Positions 38,871-46,707 of a DNA stretch of 64,000 bases are shown here, piece after piece. How positions within the stretch are numbered: position 1 is the stretch's first letter; each line of letters opens with the position of its first letter. Both the position numbers and the translations under genes were made by a program. The stretch is from positions 1,240,001 through 1,304,000 of the forward strand of contig NZ_JAHPZX010000002.1 of the NCBI RefSeq assembly GCF_021325795.1, read 5' to 3'. This stretch comes from Bordetella sp. LUAb4 (lineage in GTDB: Bacteria; Pseudomonadota; Gammaproteobacteria; Burkholderiales; Burkholderiaceae_B). The notes under the pieces are model-generated. The model saw only the letters and a program-made list of their open reading frames with translations. It was not told the origin of the DNA and ran no database searches.

Positions 38871-39653
38871 CGGCGTCGCGCCGCCCTGCAGCGTGGTCAG
38901 CACCTGGGTGAAGATCTTGGGCGTGGCGGCCAGCACATTGCCCGAATCCAGCCAACCCTGCTCACCGGTGAAATCCGCCACCAGGCCACCGGCTTCCATC
39001 ACCATCAGACTGCCGGCCGCCAGATCCCAGGGTTTCAGGCCCACGCCGCAAAATCCGTCCAGGCGGCCGCAAGCCACGTAGGCCAAATCCAGCACGGTCG
39101 AACCCATGCGGCGCACGCCGACCACGCTTTCCGCCACCTGGCGGAACTTGCCGCTGCCCTGCTCCGGGCCGGCCGAACCCGCCCAGTGCGCGCCCAGCAG
39201 CGCCTCGTGGTAGCGCGTGCGCCCCGACACCCGCACGCGGCGGTCGTTCAGGAACGCGCCGCTGCCGCGGCTGGCGGTGAACAGTTCATTGCGCGAAGGA
39301 TCGAAAATCACGGCCTGGGTCGGCACGCCCTTTTGCAGCAGGGCGATGGAGACGGCGAAATTGGGCAGGCCATGGATGAAATTGGTGGTGCCGTCCAGCG
39401 GATCGATGATCCACTGGTATTCGGCTTGCGCGGCGCCCTGCAGCCCGAATTCCTCACCCAGCATGGCATGGTCGGGATAGGCCGCCTGCAGGGTCTCCAC
39501 AATGGCGGTTTCCGAAGCCTGGTCGACTTCCGTGACATAATCCCGCGGCCCTTTCTTGGCTACGTTGAGTCTTTCCAGGTCGAGGCTGGCACGGTTGATA
39601 ATAGTGCCGGCACGCCGGGCCGCCTTGATGGCGATGTTGAGCATCGGGTGCAT
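38865..39653 (-). CDS. suhB: Inositol-1-monophosphatase family protein
   Basis: Mg2+-dependent inositol monophosphatase and, in E. coli, a cofactor of ribosomal RNA antitermination. The 262 residues start MHPMLNIAIKAARRAG, exactly as in E. coli SuhB, which fixes the start at 39653. Metal-binding motifs are GEEFG, DPLDGTTNFIHGLPNF and WDLAAGSLMVMEAGG. Its 3' end runs into the hairpin array. The gene is divergent from trmJ, as in many proteobacteria. Confidence 0.94.
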   Translation of the reverse strand: MHPMLNIAIKAARRAGTIINRASLDLERLNVAKKGPRDYVTEVDQASETAIVETLQAAYPDHAMLGEEFGLQGAAQAEYQWIIDPLDGTTNFIHGLPNFAVSIALLQKGVPTQAVIFDPSRNELFTASRGSGAFLNDRRVRVSGRTRYHEALLGAHWAGSAGPEQGSGKFRQVAESVVGVRRMGSTVLDLAYVACGRLDGFCGVGLKPWDLAAGSLMVMEAGGLVADFTGEQGWLDSGNVLAATPKIFTQVLTTLQGGATPA

Positions 39654-39829
39654 AGATTTCCGTAGATTCGCACAAACGCGCAAGCTACCGCCAACGGCTG
39701 GCAATGGTCATTCCATCGCCGCCGTGGACCTCGGACGGGAACCCTTTCCCGAGCCGCGCCGCCCTCTGAAACCAGGGGCTGGCGGCCCGAAACCAGGCCG
39801 GCCTGCTTGCGCCAAACGTGGCATTTTAA

Positions 39830-40615
39830 ATGACTCAGGCATTTTCACGCGTTCGTTTCATCATGGTGCAGCCCAGCCACCCCGGCAATGTCGGTTCGGC
39901 GGCCCGTGCCATCAAGACAATGGGCTTCTCCGGGCTGTCCCTGGTCGAGCCAAAATTCAGCGATATGACAGCTCAGCCGGAGGCCATCGCCCTGGCCAGC
40001 GGCGCCGGTGACGTGCTCGCCAGCGCCAGCATCCATGCCACGCTGGAAGAAGCCCTGGCCCCCGTCACGCTGGCCTTTGCCCTGACGGCACGGGTGCGCG
40101 ACCTGGGCCCCCCGCCCTGCGACATCCGCCAGGCCGCCGATCTGGCGCGCGCGCATCTGGACGAACACGCCCAGGGCGAGGTCGCCATCGTCCTGGGAAC
40201 CGAGCGGGCCGGGCTGACCAATGCCCACATCGCGGCCTGCCACCGGATCTGCCATATTCCCGCCAATCCCGAATACAGTTCGCTGAACGTGGCCCAAGCC
40301 TTGCAATTGGCCGCGTGGGAGCTGCGCTACGCCCTGCTGGCCCACGCCGGGGTGCCGATGTTGCCTCCCACGCCTGCCGCCGCGCCCGATCCCGGCGCGG
40401 CACCGGCGTCCAGCGCGGCGGTCCAGGCCTTCCTGACCCATTGGGAAGAAGCGCTGGTGGCGGTCCAGTTCCTGGATCCGCAGCATCCCAAAAAGCTGCT
40501 GCCGCGCATGCGCCACCTGTTCAGCCGCAGCGCCCTGACACGTGATGAGGTCGACATGCTGCGCGGCGTCTGTACCGCGATGCTGGCGGTCGTGCGCAAA
40601 TCCAGCGGTAAGTAA
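39830..40615 (+). CDS. trmJ: tRNA (cytidine/uridine-2'-O-)-methyltransferase
   Basis: SPOUT-class methyltransferase acting at position 32 of tRNA with S-adenosylmethionine, about 261 residues. Class motifs are GNVGSAARAIKTMGF, VLGTERAGLTNAHI and SSLNVAQALQLAAWELRY (the deep-trefoil-knot cofactor site). The C-terminal extension (about 195-261) is the usual TrmJ dimer/tRNA-binding tail. Divergent from suhB with about 180 bases between. Followed by a terminator at 40658-40689. Confidence 0.94.
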   Translation: MTQAFSRVRFIMVQPSHPGNVGSAARAIKTMGFSGLSLVEPKFSDMTAQPEAIALASGAGDVLASASIHATLEEALAPVTLAFALTARVRDLGPPPCDIRQAADLARAHLDEHAQGEVAIVLGTERAGLTNAHIAACHRICHIPANPEYSSLNVAQALQLAAWELRYALLAHAGVPMLPPTPAAAPDPGAAPASSAAVQAFLTHWEEALVAVQFLDPQHPKKLLPRMRHLFSRSALTRDEVDMLRGVCTAMLAVVRKSSGK

Positions 40616-40657
40616 GGCCAAACCGCCACAGCAAGCCACGACGGCGTCCCCATCATG

Positions 40658-40689
40658 AAAAAACCCTCTGTTTTACGAGAGGATTTTTT
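40658..40689. terminator. Intrinsic terminator between trmJ and Bug gene
   Basis: Stem AAAAAACCCTCT / AGAGGATTTTTT (one mismatch on the plus strand, a G-U pair on the minus) with an 8-base loop and T6 on both strands. It serves both converging genes. Confidence 0.85.
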
Positions 40690-40738
40690 CATGGACGGGC
40701 GGCCGGCACGGCCACCCTTGTTCCCGCCTGGTCCGCGA

Positions 40739-41725
40739 TCAGTCGACCGTGGCGCCGGAGGCCTTGACCACCACCGCCCATTGCGCCACTTCAGACTTGA
40801 TGAACTGGCCGAATTCGGCCGGCGTCGTCTTGACCGCCACCGCGCCCAGTTGCTCGTAGCTGCGCTTGACCTCGGGCTTGTCGAGCGCCTTCACCATGAT
40901 GGCGTTCAGCTTCTCGATCACTTCCGGCGGCGTCTTGGCCGGCGCGATCAGGCCGAACCACGACGACACGTCGAACTTCGGAAAGCCCGACTCGGCCATG
41001 GTCGGCAGGTCCGGCGCGCTGGCCGAACGTTCCTTGGTGGTCACCGCCAGCGCGCGCAGCTTGCCGCTCTGCACGTGCGGCCAGGACGACGGCATGTTGT
41101 CGAACATGAACTGCACCTGGCCGCCGATCAGGTCGGTCAAGGCCGGACCGCTACCCTTGTAGGGCACGTGCATCACGTCGACACCCGCTTCCTGCTTGAA
41201 CAGCTCGCCGGCCAGATGGATGGACGTGCCGCTGCCCGACGAGGCGAAATTCAGCTTGCCGGGATGGGCCTTGGCGTAATCGACCAATTCCTTGACCGAC
41301 TTGACCGGCACACTGGGATTGACCACCAGCACATTGGGCACCTTGGCCGCCAGGGCGATCGGCGCGAAATCCTTGTTCAGGTCGAAATTGACCTTCGGAT
41401 ACAGCGTCTGGTTGATCGCGCTGGTGACCGCGACGAAATACAGGGTATAGCCGTCGGCCGGGGCACGAGCGACATATTCGGTGCCGATATTGCTGCCAGC
41501 GCCCGGTTTGTTTTCGACCACGAAGGACTGGCCGGTGGCCTCGGTCAACTCCTTGGCCATGATGCGTGCGATCACGTCAGTGGTACCGCCCGCGGAAAAG
41601 CCGACGACGATGCGCACCGGCTTATCCGGGTAAGCAGCCTGGGCCGTCGCCCCGAAAGTCATTACAGCGCATGCGCCAGCCAGGGTCGCGACCGTCCTGC
41701 GCAAAAGGGCAAGCTTTTGGCTCAT
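40739..41725 (-). CDS. Bug-family tripartite tricarboxylate transporter binding protein
   Basis: Periplasmic binding protein of 328 residues with a signal peptide ending near ATAQA. The mature N-terminus YPDKPVRIVVGFSAGGTTDV, followed by ENKPGAGSNIGTEYVA and MHVPYKGSGPALTDLIGGQV, is typical of Bug/TctC proteins. There are no TctA/TctB genes nearby, so it is an orphan. The start at 41725 has GAGG upstream. It is divergent from an IclR gene at 42018; two short inverted repeats in between (41744-41758, 41774-41797) could be operators for that regulator. Confidence 0.9.
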   Translation of the reverse strand: MSQKLALLRRTVATLAGACAVMTFGATAQAAYPDKPVRIVVGFSAGGTTDVIARIMAKELTEATGQSFVVENKPGAGSNIGTEYVARAPADGYTLYFVAVTSAINQTLYPKVNFDLNKDFAPIALAAKVPNVLVVNPSVPVKSVKELVDYAKAHPGKLNFASSGSGTSIHLAGELFKQEAGVDVMHVPYKGSGPALTDLIGGQVQFMFDNMPSSWPHVQSGKLRALAVTTKERSASAPDLPTMAESGFPKFDVSSWFGLIAPAKTPPEVIEKLNAIMVKALDKPEVKRSYEQLGAVAVKTTPAEFGQFIKSEVAQWAVVVKASGATVD

Positions 41726-41743
41726 TGCCTCACTCCAGATATT

Positions 41744-41797
41744 GTCCAGTCGATGGACGTTTAAAATAATTGCTGCCTGATTTTCGGAGATCAGGCA
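41744..41797. promoter_or_regulatory. Two inverted repeats upstream of Bug gene
   Basis: GTCCA-GTCGA-TGGAC at 41744-41758, and TGCCTGAT with a perfect complement ATCAGGCA eight bases later (41774-41797). Both lie 19-72 bases upstream of the Bug start and in front of the divergent IclR gene. They are plausible operators, but no regulator can be assigned from sequence alone. Confidence 0.4.
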
Positions 41798-42017
41798 ACA
41801 TACGGCAACAAGATGTCCATGGCTTGGACGCCAATTCTGCTCGCGGCCGCTCGCCCGCGCCAGGTGGCCCCCAAGATGGACACCCGATTCAACGAGACAC
41901 CCGCGCCAGGCAGAGGCCGCGCGCGTTCGTCGCGGCCTGACGCCGGCGGAAAATTTTTCCGTCCCGGCCCCATGGCGGTGGCAGCGCGAACGCACCCACC
42001 CGGCGCCCCTGGATTTC

Positions 42018-42776
42018 ATGGAAGAAAGCCGCTCTACCTCCACTGGCCCCCGTACGCTGCGGCGCGGGCTTCAAGTGCTGGCTGCCCTGCGCGACCACGG
42101 CAGCGATGGACTCAGCGTGACCGACCTGGCACGCCATACGCAGATTCAACGCCCGACCATCTACCGCCTGCTGGCGGCGCTTTTGGAAGCGGGGCTGGCC
42201 TTGCCGGTGCCCGGCACCAAGAAGTATCGCGCGATGCTGGCACCGAACGCTGCCGTCAGCGAGCCCGACCCGCGCCTGCGCCAGACCCTGCCCATTCTGC
42301 GGCGCCTGGCCGAACGCACGGGCGATGCCGTATTCCTGGTGGTGCGCGAAGGCGACGAGTCGGTCTCGCTGCATAGGGAGATCGGTGGCTACCCGGTACA
42401 GATCCTTGCAACCTATGCCGGCAAGCGCCAGCCTCTGGGTGTGGGATCGGGTGGCATGGCCCTGCTGGCCGCCCTGCCCGACGAAGTGGCGCAAGGCATC
42501 GTCGCGCGCAATGCCGGGCAGTTGGATGAGTATGGCGGCATGACCACCCACGAAATGCTGCGCTTGATCGACACCACGCGTGCACGCGGCTACTCGGTGG
42601 TCGGCAATCACGCGGTGCGCGGTGCGTTGGGGGTGGGATGCGCGCTGCTGGACGCCAATGGGACGCCCCTGCTGGCGATCAGCGTGACGGCCATCATCGA
42701 CCGCATGCCCGCGCAGCGGCAACGCGAAATCGCGGGCTGGATCAAGGCGGAATTGGCGCGCTTGAAGACGGTCTAG
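42018..42776 (+). CDS. IclR-family transcriptional regulator
   Basis: A 252-residue regulator with an N-terminal winged helix (TLRRGLQVLAALRDH, then VTDLARHTQIQRPTIYRLLA) and a C-terminal effector domain (DAVFLVVREGDESVSLHREI, and the GYSVVGNHAVRGALGVGCAL region). Divergent from the orphan Bug gene, which it probably controls (inference). Its end is 3 bases from the end of the convergent MscS gene. Confidence 0.9.
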   Translation: MEESRSTSTGPRTLRRGLQVLAALRDHGSDGLSVTDLARHTQIQRPTIYRLLAALLEAGLALPVPGTKKYRAMLAPNAAVSEPDPRLRQTLPILRRLAERTGDAVFLVVREGDESVSLHREIGGYPVQILATYAGKRQPLGVGSGGMALLAALPDEVAQGIVARNAGQLDEYGGMTTHEMLRLIDTTRARGYSVVGNHAVRGALGVGCALLDANGTPLLAISVTAIIDRMPAQRQREIAGWIKAELARLKTV

Positions 42777-42779
42777 CGG

Positions 42780-43634
42780 TCAGGGAAGACGCGGCGCGCC
42801 TTCTTTGGCCGCGGCTTCTCCCGGCGCGGTGACCACGCGTACCGGCACCGGTGGCTGGTAGCCGTTCTGGTCCAGCAGCAGACGCGCCTGGCGCAGCAGG
42901 TCCCAGCGGTATTCCCAATAGCGCGGCGACTCCACCCAGGAACGGATGTTCACGGTGACGACGTTGTCGAGATATTCGAACACGCGGACCTCGGGCGCCG
43001 GATCCTTCAGGGCCAGCGGATGCTCATTGACCAGCTTGGTCAACAAGGCGATGGCCTGCTCCAGATCGTCGCCATAGCGGATGCCCACCGGCAGATCGAA
43101 ACGGCGAGTGGGATTGCGGCTGAAATTGGTGATGGTGGCATTCCATACCGTGCTGTTCGGCAAGGAGATGTGGATGCCGTCGGGCTGCACCAGGCGGGTC
43201 AGGAACATGCCCACTTCCTCCACCGTGCCGTTGCTGCCGGAACTCAGCGACACGAACTCGCCGGCGCGCACCGGCCGCAGCAGCAGCAACATGATGCCCG
43301 CGGCGATATTCTGCAGCGTGCCCTGCAAGGCCAGGCCGACCGCCAGGCCAGCCGCGCCCAGCACCGCGATGATGCTGGCCGTCTGCACGCCAAAGCGCGC
43401 CAGCACGGCCACCACGGTGAAGATACGGATCGACCATACGACGGTCGAATGGAAAATCGGAATGATGGTGGGATCGACACGCGTCGAACGCCGCGCGATG
43501 CGCCGTACCCATTTGCCCAGCAGCGCCGAAATCCACCAGCCGAGGACCAGGATCAGCAATGCGGTCAGCAGATTCAAACCCAGGTCGAATAGACGCGGAA
43601 CGAGGTTGGTGATGTCCGACATCGCTAGAGTCAT
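42780..43634 (-). CDS. Small-conductance mechanosensitive channel (MscS family)
   Basis: Inner-membrane channel of 284 residues that opens on membrane tension to release solutes on hypo-osmotic shock. It has three N-terminal helices, the last with Gly/Ala-rich packing (IAVLGAAGLAVGLALQGTLQ), a beta domain beginning RPVRAGEFVSLS, then GTVEEVGMFLTRL and PNSTVWNATITNFS, and the cytoplasmic alpha/beta part. Length and motifs match E. coli MscS (286). The start at 43634 has GGAG upstream; an in-frame ATG 12 bases later is the alternative. It is monocistronic and convergent with the IclR gene. Confidence 0.93.
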   Translation of the reverse strand: MTLAMSDITNLVPRLFDLGLNLLTALLILVLGWWISALLGKWVRRIARRSTRVDPTIIPIFHSTVVWSIRIFTVVAVLARFGVQTASIIAVLGAAGLAVGLALQGTLQNIAAGIMLLLLRPVRAGEFVSLSSGSNGTVEEVGMFLTRLVQPDGIHISLPNSTVWNATITNFSRNPTRRFDLPVGIRYGDDLEQAIALLTKLVNEHPLALKDPAPEVRVFEYLDNVVTVNIRSWVESPRYWEYRWDLLRQARLLLDQNGYQPPVPVRVVTAPGEAAAKEGAPRLP

Positions 43635-43712
43635 GCGCTGCGCTCCCGTAAAGCAGGGGCGCGTGGGCGCCCCGGAAAGGAGCGCACTTTAGCAGATGAA
43701 TCCGCCCCTACC

Positions 43713-44327
43713 TCACAGGCGCACGGCGCCACCGCGCGGCCGCAGCAGATTACCCAAAGCCCGCAGCGGCGCGGGTGCCGGCGGCCGCGGCACGCCCGGA
43801 TGCAGCCAGTGGTGCAGCACTCGCGTCACCAGGGGAATCAGCACGTAGGACAGCACGGGCGTCATCAGGGAACACGTCACCAGCACGCGCCAGAAGGTGG
43901 GCATGGCCGACAGCGTGTCCTTGAAGATCAGGCTGAAGGTCAACAAGGCCGGGAAGTACACCACCCAGATGCTGAATGCCTGCTTCCAGCGCGGCGGCGC
44001 GCTTTTGTGCGGACCGAACCAGCTATCCATGCCCGTGGCGCGGTGGACCTTGCTGGCGCGCACCAGTTGCGCGCCGCGCTCCAGCCACATGCGGCGCGGC
44101 AGCGACTGTTCATAGCGGTCCAGGCTGGCCGCGTCATGGAAGCGGAGCACGATCTGATACTGGTCCCCGCCTTCCGGTGGCTGCAGCACACCCGAACCCA
44201 GGAAGCCGGGGAAGCCAGCGGCCAGGATCTCGCCCTGCCGCAGCCAGGCGAGAAAGTCGCTATAGCGTTCGGGGGTGATCTGGCGGGTGACCAGCATGGT
44301 CACGGGGGGACTCAGGGGGGTGGACAT
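43713..44327 (-). CDS. ABM-domain protein with C-terminal membrane segments
   Basis: A 204-residue protein. Residues about 10-100 form an antibiotic-biosynthesis-monooxygenase-type ferredoxin-like domain (VTRQITPERYSDFLAWLRQ, QYQIVLRFHDAASLDRYEQS). The second half contains two hydrophobic helices (SIWVVYFPALLTFSLIF and VLVTCSLMTPVLSYVLIPLV) followed by a Pro/Arg-rich tail. Such membrane-anchored ABM proteins are widespread but uncharacterised; no substrate can be given. The start at 44327 has GGAG at 6 bases. Divergent from the FMN reductase gene across the hexanucleotide repeat. Confidence 0.75.
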   Translation of the reverse strand: MSTPLSPPVTMLVTRQITPERYSDFLAWLRQGEILAAGFPGFLGSGVLQPPEGGDQYQIVLRFHDAASLDRYEQSLPRRMWLERGAQLVRASKVHRATGMDSWFGPHKSAPPRWKQAFSIWVVYFPALLTFSLIFKDTLSAMPTFWRVLVTCSLMTPVLSYVLIPLVTRVLHHWLHPGVPRPPAPAPLRALGNLLRPRGGAVRL

Positions 44328-44762
44328 GTCGAACTCCTGCTGCGGCTGCTTCTGGGTGATTACCCTGAGTTCATCTAAGCAAAGTCCGTGCCAGATGCGG
44401 CGGCGCAGCAATGCCGGCCTGCTGATGTGATCTGCTCTACAAAGCTGACGAATATTGCACCGCAGCATGCTTCATATCAGTGATATCCCTGAGCAAAGCA
44501 CCAAAGTGGTGCGCACGGTAAGTGGCGCGATGGAGTATCGCCACTCCGCTCCTGCTCACAGGCCGCGCCTGGGCCGGGGCCCGCACAAGGGGCATCCGCC
44601 CGATGCCGATGCCGATGCCGATGCCGATGCCGATGCCGATGCCGATGCCGATGCCGATGCTGGTGGCGGTGGCGGTGCCAACCCAGTACCCAGCGCCATT
44701 GCCCCGTCACGTTCAGCTCTCTACACTGGGCGCTCGTGATTTCCAACGACGAGGAGCGCTTC
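44328..44762. other. Divergent intergenic region with (GATGCC)n repeat
   Basis: About 435 bases between the ABM gene and the FMN reductase gene. It contains the hexanucleotide repeat at 44602-44661 followed by three imperfect GGTGGC units. Otherwise no gene or RNA is recognised. A short open frame through the repeat would encode an Asp-Ala tract and is judged non-coding. Confidence 0.6.
44602..44661. repeat. Hexanucleotide microsatellite (GATGCC), 9 exact units plus 1 variant
   Basis: Nine exact GATGCC units (44602-44655) and one GATGCT, then GGTGGC-type units. It lies about 100 bases upstream of the FMN reductase start. Such long perfect hexamer runs are slippage-prone, so copy number may vary between strains and alter promoter geometry. 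Confidence 0.95.
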
Positions 44763-45314
44763 ATGAACTACGACATCGCCGTATTGGTAGGCAGCCTGCG
44801 CAAGGATTCCATCAACCTTCAACTGGCCCGCGCATTGGAAAAGCTGGTGCCGGAGAACGTCACCTTCAAATACGCCAGCCTGGCCGACATCCCGCTCTTC
44901 AACCAGGACGATGAAAACGACATGCCCGCCCCGGCCGCGGCCCTGAAAGCGTTGATCGCGGGGGCGCATGGCGCGCTGTTCGTCACGCCGGAACATAACC
45001 GGTCGGTGCCGGCGGCGCTGAAGAACGCCATCGACTGGGGCACCCGCCCCTGGGGTCAGAACAATTGGAACAACAAGCCGGTAGGCATCGTGGGCGCATC
45101 GCCTAGCGCCGCGGGCACGGCGCTGGCCCAGCAGCATTTGCGTAACATACTGGCCGCCGAAGGCGCACCCGCGCTGACCACGCCCGAAATTTTCCTGCAA
45201 ATGAAGGAAGGCTTGATCGATAAAGACTTCAACATCACCAACGCCGATACCAAAGCATTCCTGCAAGGCTGGGTCGACCGCTACGTCGCGTGGGTGGCGA
45301 AGTTCGCGTCTTGA
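44763..45314 (+). CDS. NADPH-dependent FMN reductase (ChrR/SsuE-type flavoprotein)
   Basis: A 183-residue flavodoxin-like reductase using NAD(P)H to reduce FMN, quinones or chromate-type oxidants. Family landmarks are VLVGSLRKDSINLQLARALE, YASLADIPLFNQDDE and FVTPEHNRSVPAALKNAIDW, where the flavin phosphate and isoalloxazine bind, and GIVGASPSAAGTALAQQHLR. The start at 44763 has GAGGAG upstream. It may detoxify quinones or metals. Preceded by the hexanucleotide repeat. Confidence 0.92.
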   Translation: MNYDIAVLVGSLRKDSINLQLARALEKLVPENVTFKYASLADIPLFNQDDENDMPAPAAALKALIAGAHGALFVTPEHNRSVPAALKNAIDWGTRPWGQNNWNNKPVGIVGASPSAAGTALAQQHLRNILAAEGAPALTTPEIFLQMKEGLIDKDFNITNADTKAFLQGWVDRYVAWVAKFAS

Positions 45315-45372
45315 GCGATACGCCCAGCAAGGTCGCGACGAGCGCGCCCTGATAGACACCCTCGGCACCCTC

Positions 45373-45405
45373 GCCTGCGTCGCGAGGTTTCTTTGTGACG
45401 CAGGC
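45373..45405 (+). terminator. Possible terminator after FMN reductase
   Basis: 9-bp inverted repeat GCCTGCGTC / GACGCAGGC with a 15-base loop, about 60 bases after the stop. There is no T-run after the stem, so assignment is tentative. Confidence 0.35.
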
Positions 45406-45496
45406 ATGTGTAGGCAGGACGCCGGCCAAGATCAGTCAGCCGGAAAGGTCCGCCCGCAGCGGGCTCCGCCATGGAGCCCGCGTTCCTGCCGCGGAA

Positions 45497-45715
45497 TCAG
45501 CTGCCGGGTTCCTCGATCCGCATGCCGAGCTTGAGGCCAACCTGCCAGTGCGCCACCTTGCCGTTCTCGATGTGGCCACGCACGGAGGTCACCTCGAACC
45601 ATTCCACATTGCGCAGTGTTTTCGATGCGCGCTCGATCGCCCGTTGCACGGCGTCATCACTGGATGTGGTGGACGAACCGACCAATTCGACTTGTTTGTA
45701 AACGTGGTTGGTCAT
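45497..45715 (-). CDS. Dodecin family flavin-binding protein
   Basis: A 72-residue protein that in the family forms hollow dodecamers storing flavin (or CoA in some). Typical features are MTNHVYKQVELVGSS, the helix SSDDAVQRAIERASKTLRN, and the flavin-stacking Trp in VEWFEVTSVRGHI, then VAHWQVGLKLGMRIE. The start at 45715 has GGAG upstream. Close to the FMN reductase gene but on the opposite strand, so shared flavin biology is only suggestive. Confidence 0.92.
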   Translation of the reverse strand: MTNHVYKQVELVGSSTTSSDDAVQRAIERASKTLRNVEWFEVTSVRGHIENGKVAHWQVGLKLGMRIEEPGS

Positions 45716-46037
45716 GAGTCTTCTCCTGTTCCGCTGGACGGCGGTCGCGCTGCCGACGCATTCGCCGGCGCGCCTGCGCCGCAAGTGGCGTGCTCAACGG
45801 GTGTTTTCTTCGCGGATTACTGCACTTGCACAGCGCCTCGGTGCCAAGGCTTTTGAAACGAAGACATAGAGCGGGCTTGTCGCCCAGAGCGAATACGCGT
45901 TCCGAGGCACAGGGTTTGCTGAAGTTCTCGGCGTCGTCAAATATCCACGCTGAAGCAGGATTCTTGAAGGCGTGGCGACATGCGAACACGCCGCGACACG
46001 CCCCTTCAGGCTGGCGGCCATATTCCAGGAGAAACTC
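45716..46037. other. Intergenic region between dodecin and basic-protein genes
   Basis: About 320 bases between divergent genes. No gene, repeat or clear promoter is recognised beyond the AGGAG upstream of the plus-strand start. Confidence 0.5.
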
Positions 46038-46568
46038 ATGCCGGAGAACAAAACCGTAGCTCGAGCAGCCCGTGACAAGAAGCAGGGCAAGTCGGCGTCC
46101 ACCCAGGTCGGCGAATTCGTCAAGGAGCAGGTGGATCGTGTCCGCGAAGGCAAGCATGGCGTGCGTTCGGCCAAGCAGGCCATCGCCATCGGCCTGTCGG
46201 AAGCGCGCCGGGCGGGCGTGAAGGTTCCGACCAAGTCAACCGCATCCGCTGCGACGAAGAAGCAGGCGCATCAGGACGAAGCTCACGCCAAGAAAACCAA
46301 GTCCGACGGGACCGAGGCCCCCAAGTCCGCGCGCCGCTCCGCGGCCAGCACGCGCGCATTGAAGCGTGAAGGCAGCGCCGGGGCCTCCAAACGGGCCCTG
46401 TCGTCCCAGACCCGTTCAGCCGCTGCCAAACGCACAGCCGCCGACCGCTCCGCTTCGGCCCGCAAGGCGGCCGCAACCAAGGGCGCCGCCGGCCGTTCCG
46501 CCGCCGCCAAGAAGGCCGCACGCACGCGCGCCGCCAACAAGAGTTCGCACGCCGCGAGCCATCGCTAA
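46038..46568 (+). CDS. DUF6496-type protein with histone-H1-like basic tail
   Basis: A 176-residue very basic protein. The first ~65 residues hold a conserved DUF6496-like segment (GEFVKEQVDRVREGKHGVRS, then KQAIAIGLSEARRAG). The remainder is a low-complexity Lys/Arg/Ala/Ser tail (RSAAAKRTAADRSASARKAA) resembling bacterial H1-like proteins such as those known in Bordetella. It probably binds nucleic acid. The start at 46038 has AGGAG upstream. A strong terminator follows at once. Confidence 0.8.
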   Translation: MPENKTVARAARDKKQGKSASTQVGEFVKEQVDRVREGKHGVRSAKQAIAIGLSEARRAGVKVPTKSTASAATKKQAHQDEAHAKKTKSDGTEAPKSARRSAASTRALKREGSAGASKRALSSQTRSAAAKRTAADRSASARKAAATKGAAGRSAAAKKAARTRAANKSSHAASHR

Positions 46569-46576
46569 GTTGGAAT

Positions 46577-46613
46577 AAGTAGAGGGGGGCTTGAACGCCT
46601 CCCTCTACTTTTC
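46577..46613 (+). terminator. Intrinsic terminator after basic protein gene
   Basis: Stem AAGTAGAGGG(GGG) / CCTCCCTCTACTT with a loop of about eight bases and T4 following, 9 bases after the stop. Confidence 0.85.
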
Positions 46614-46707
46614 CCTGTACCCAAGGTCGTGACACGGGCAGGCCCACGTCCTTCTGTCGCCAAAGCCTGCATCAACGTAAGACTGTGCCTCGCCGTGAGG
46701 TCCGCAC

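Noticed and set aside
44602-44661. CRISPR-like array
   Set aside because: Six-base units with no spacers; a plain microsatellite.
44455-44739. Open frame encoding an Asp-Ala repeat through the GATGCC tract
   Set aside because: It has no ribosome-binding site, no homologous context, and exists only because a hexamer repeat contains no stop.
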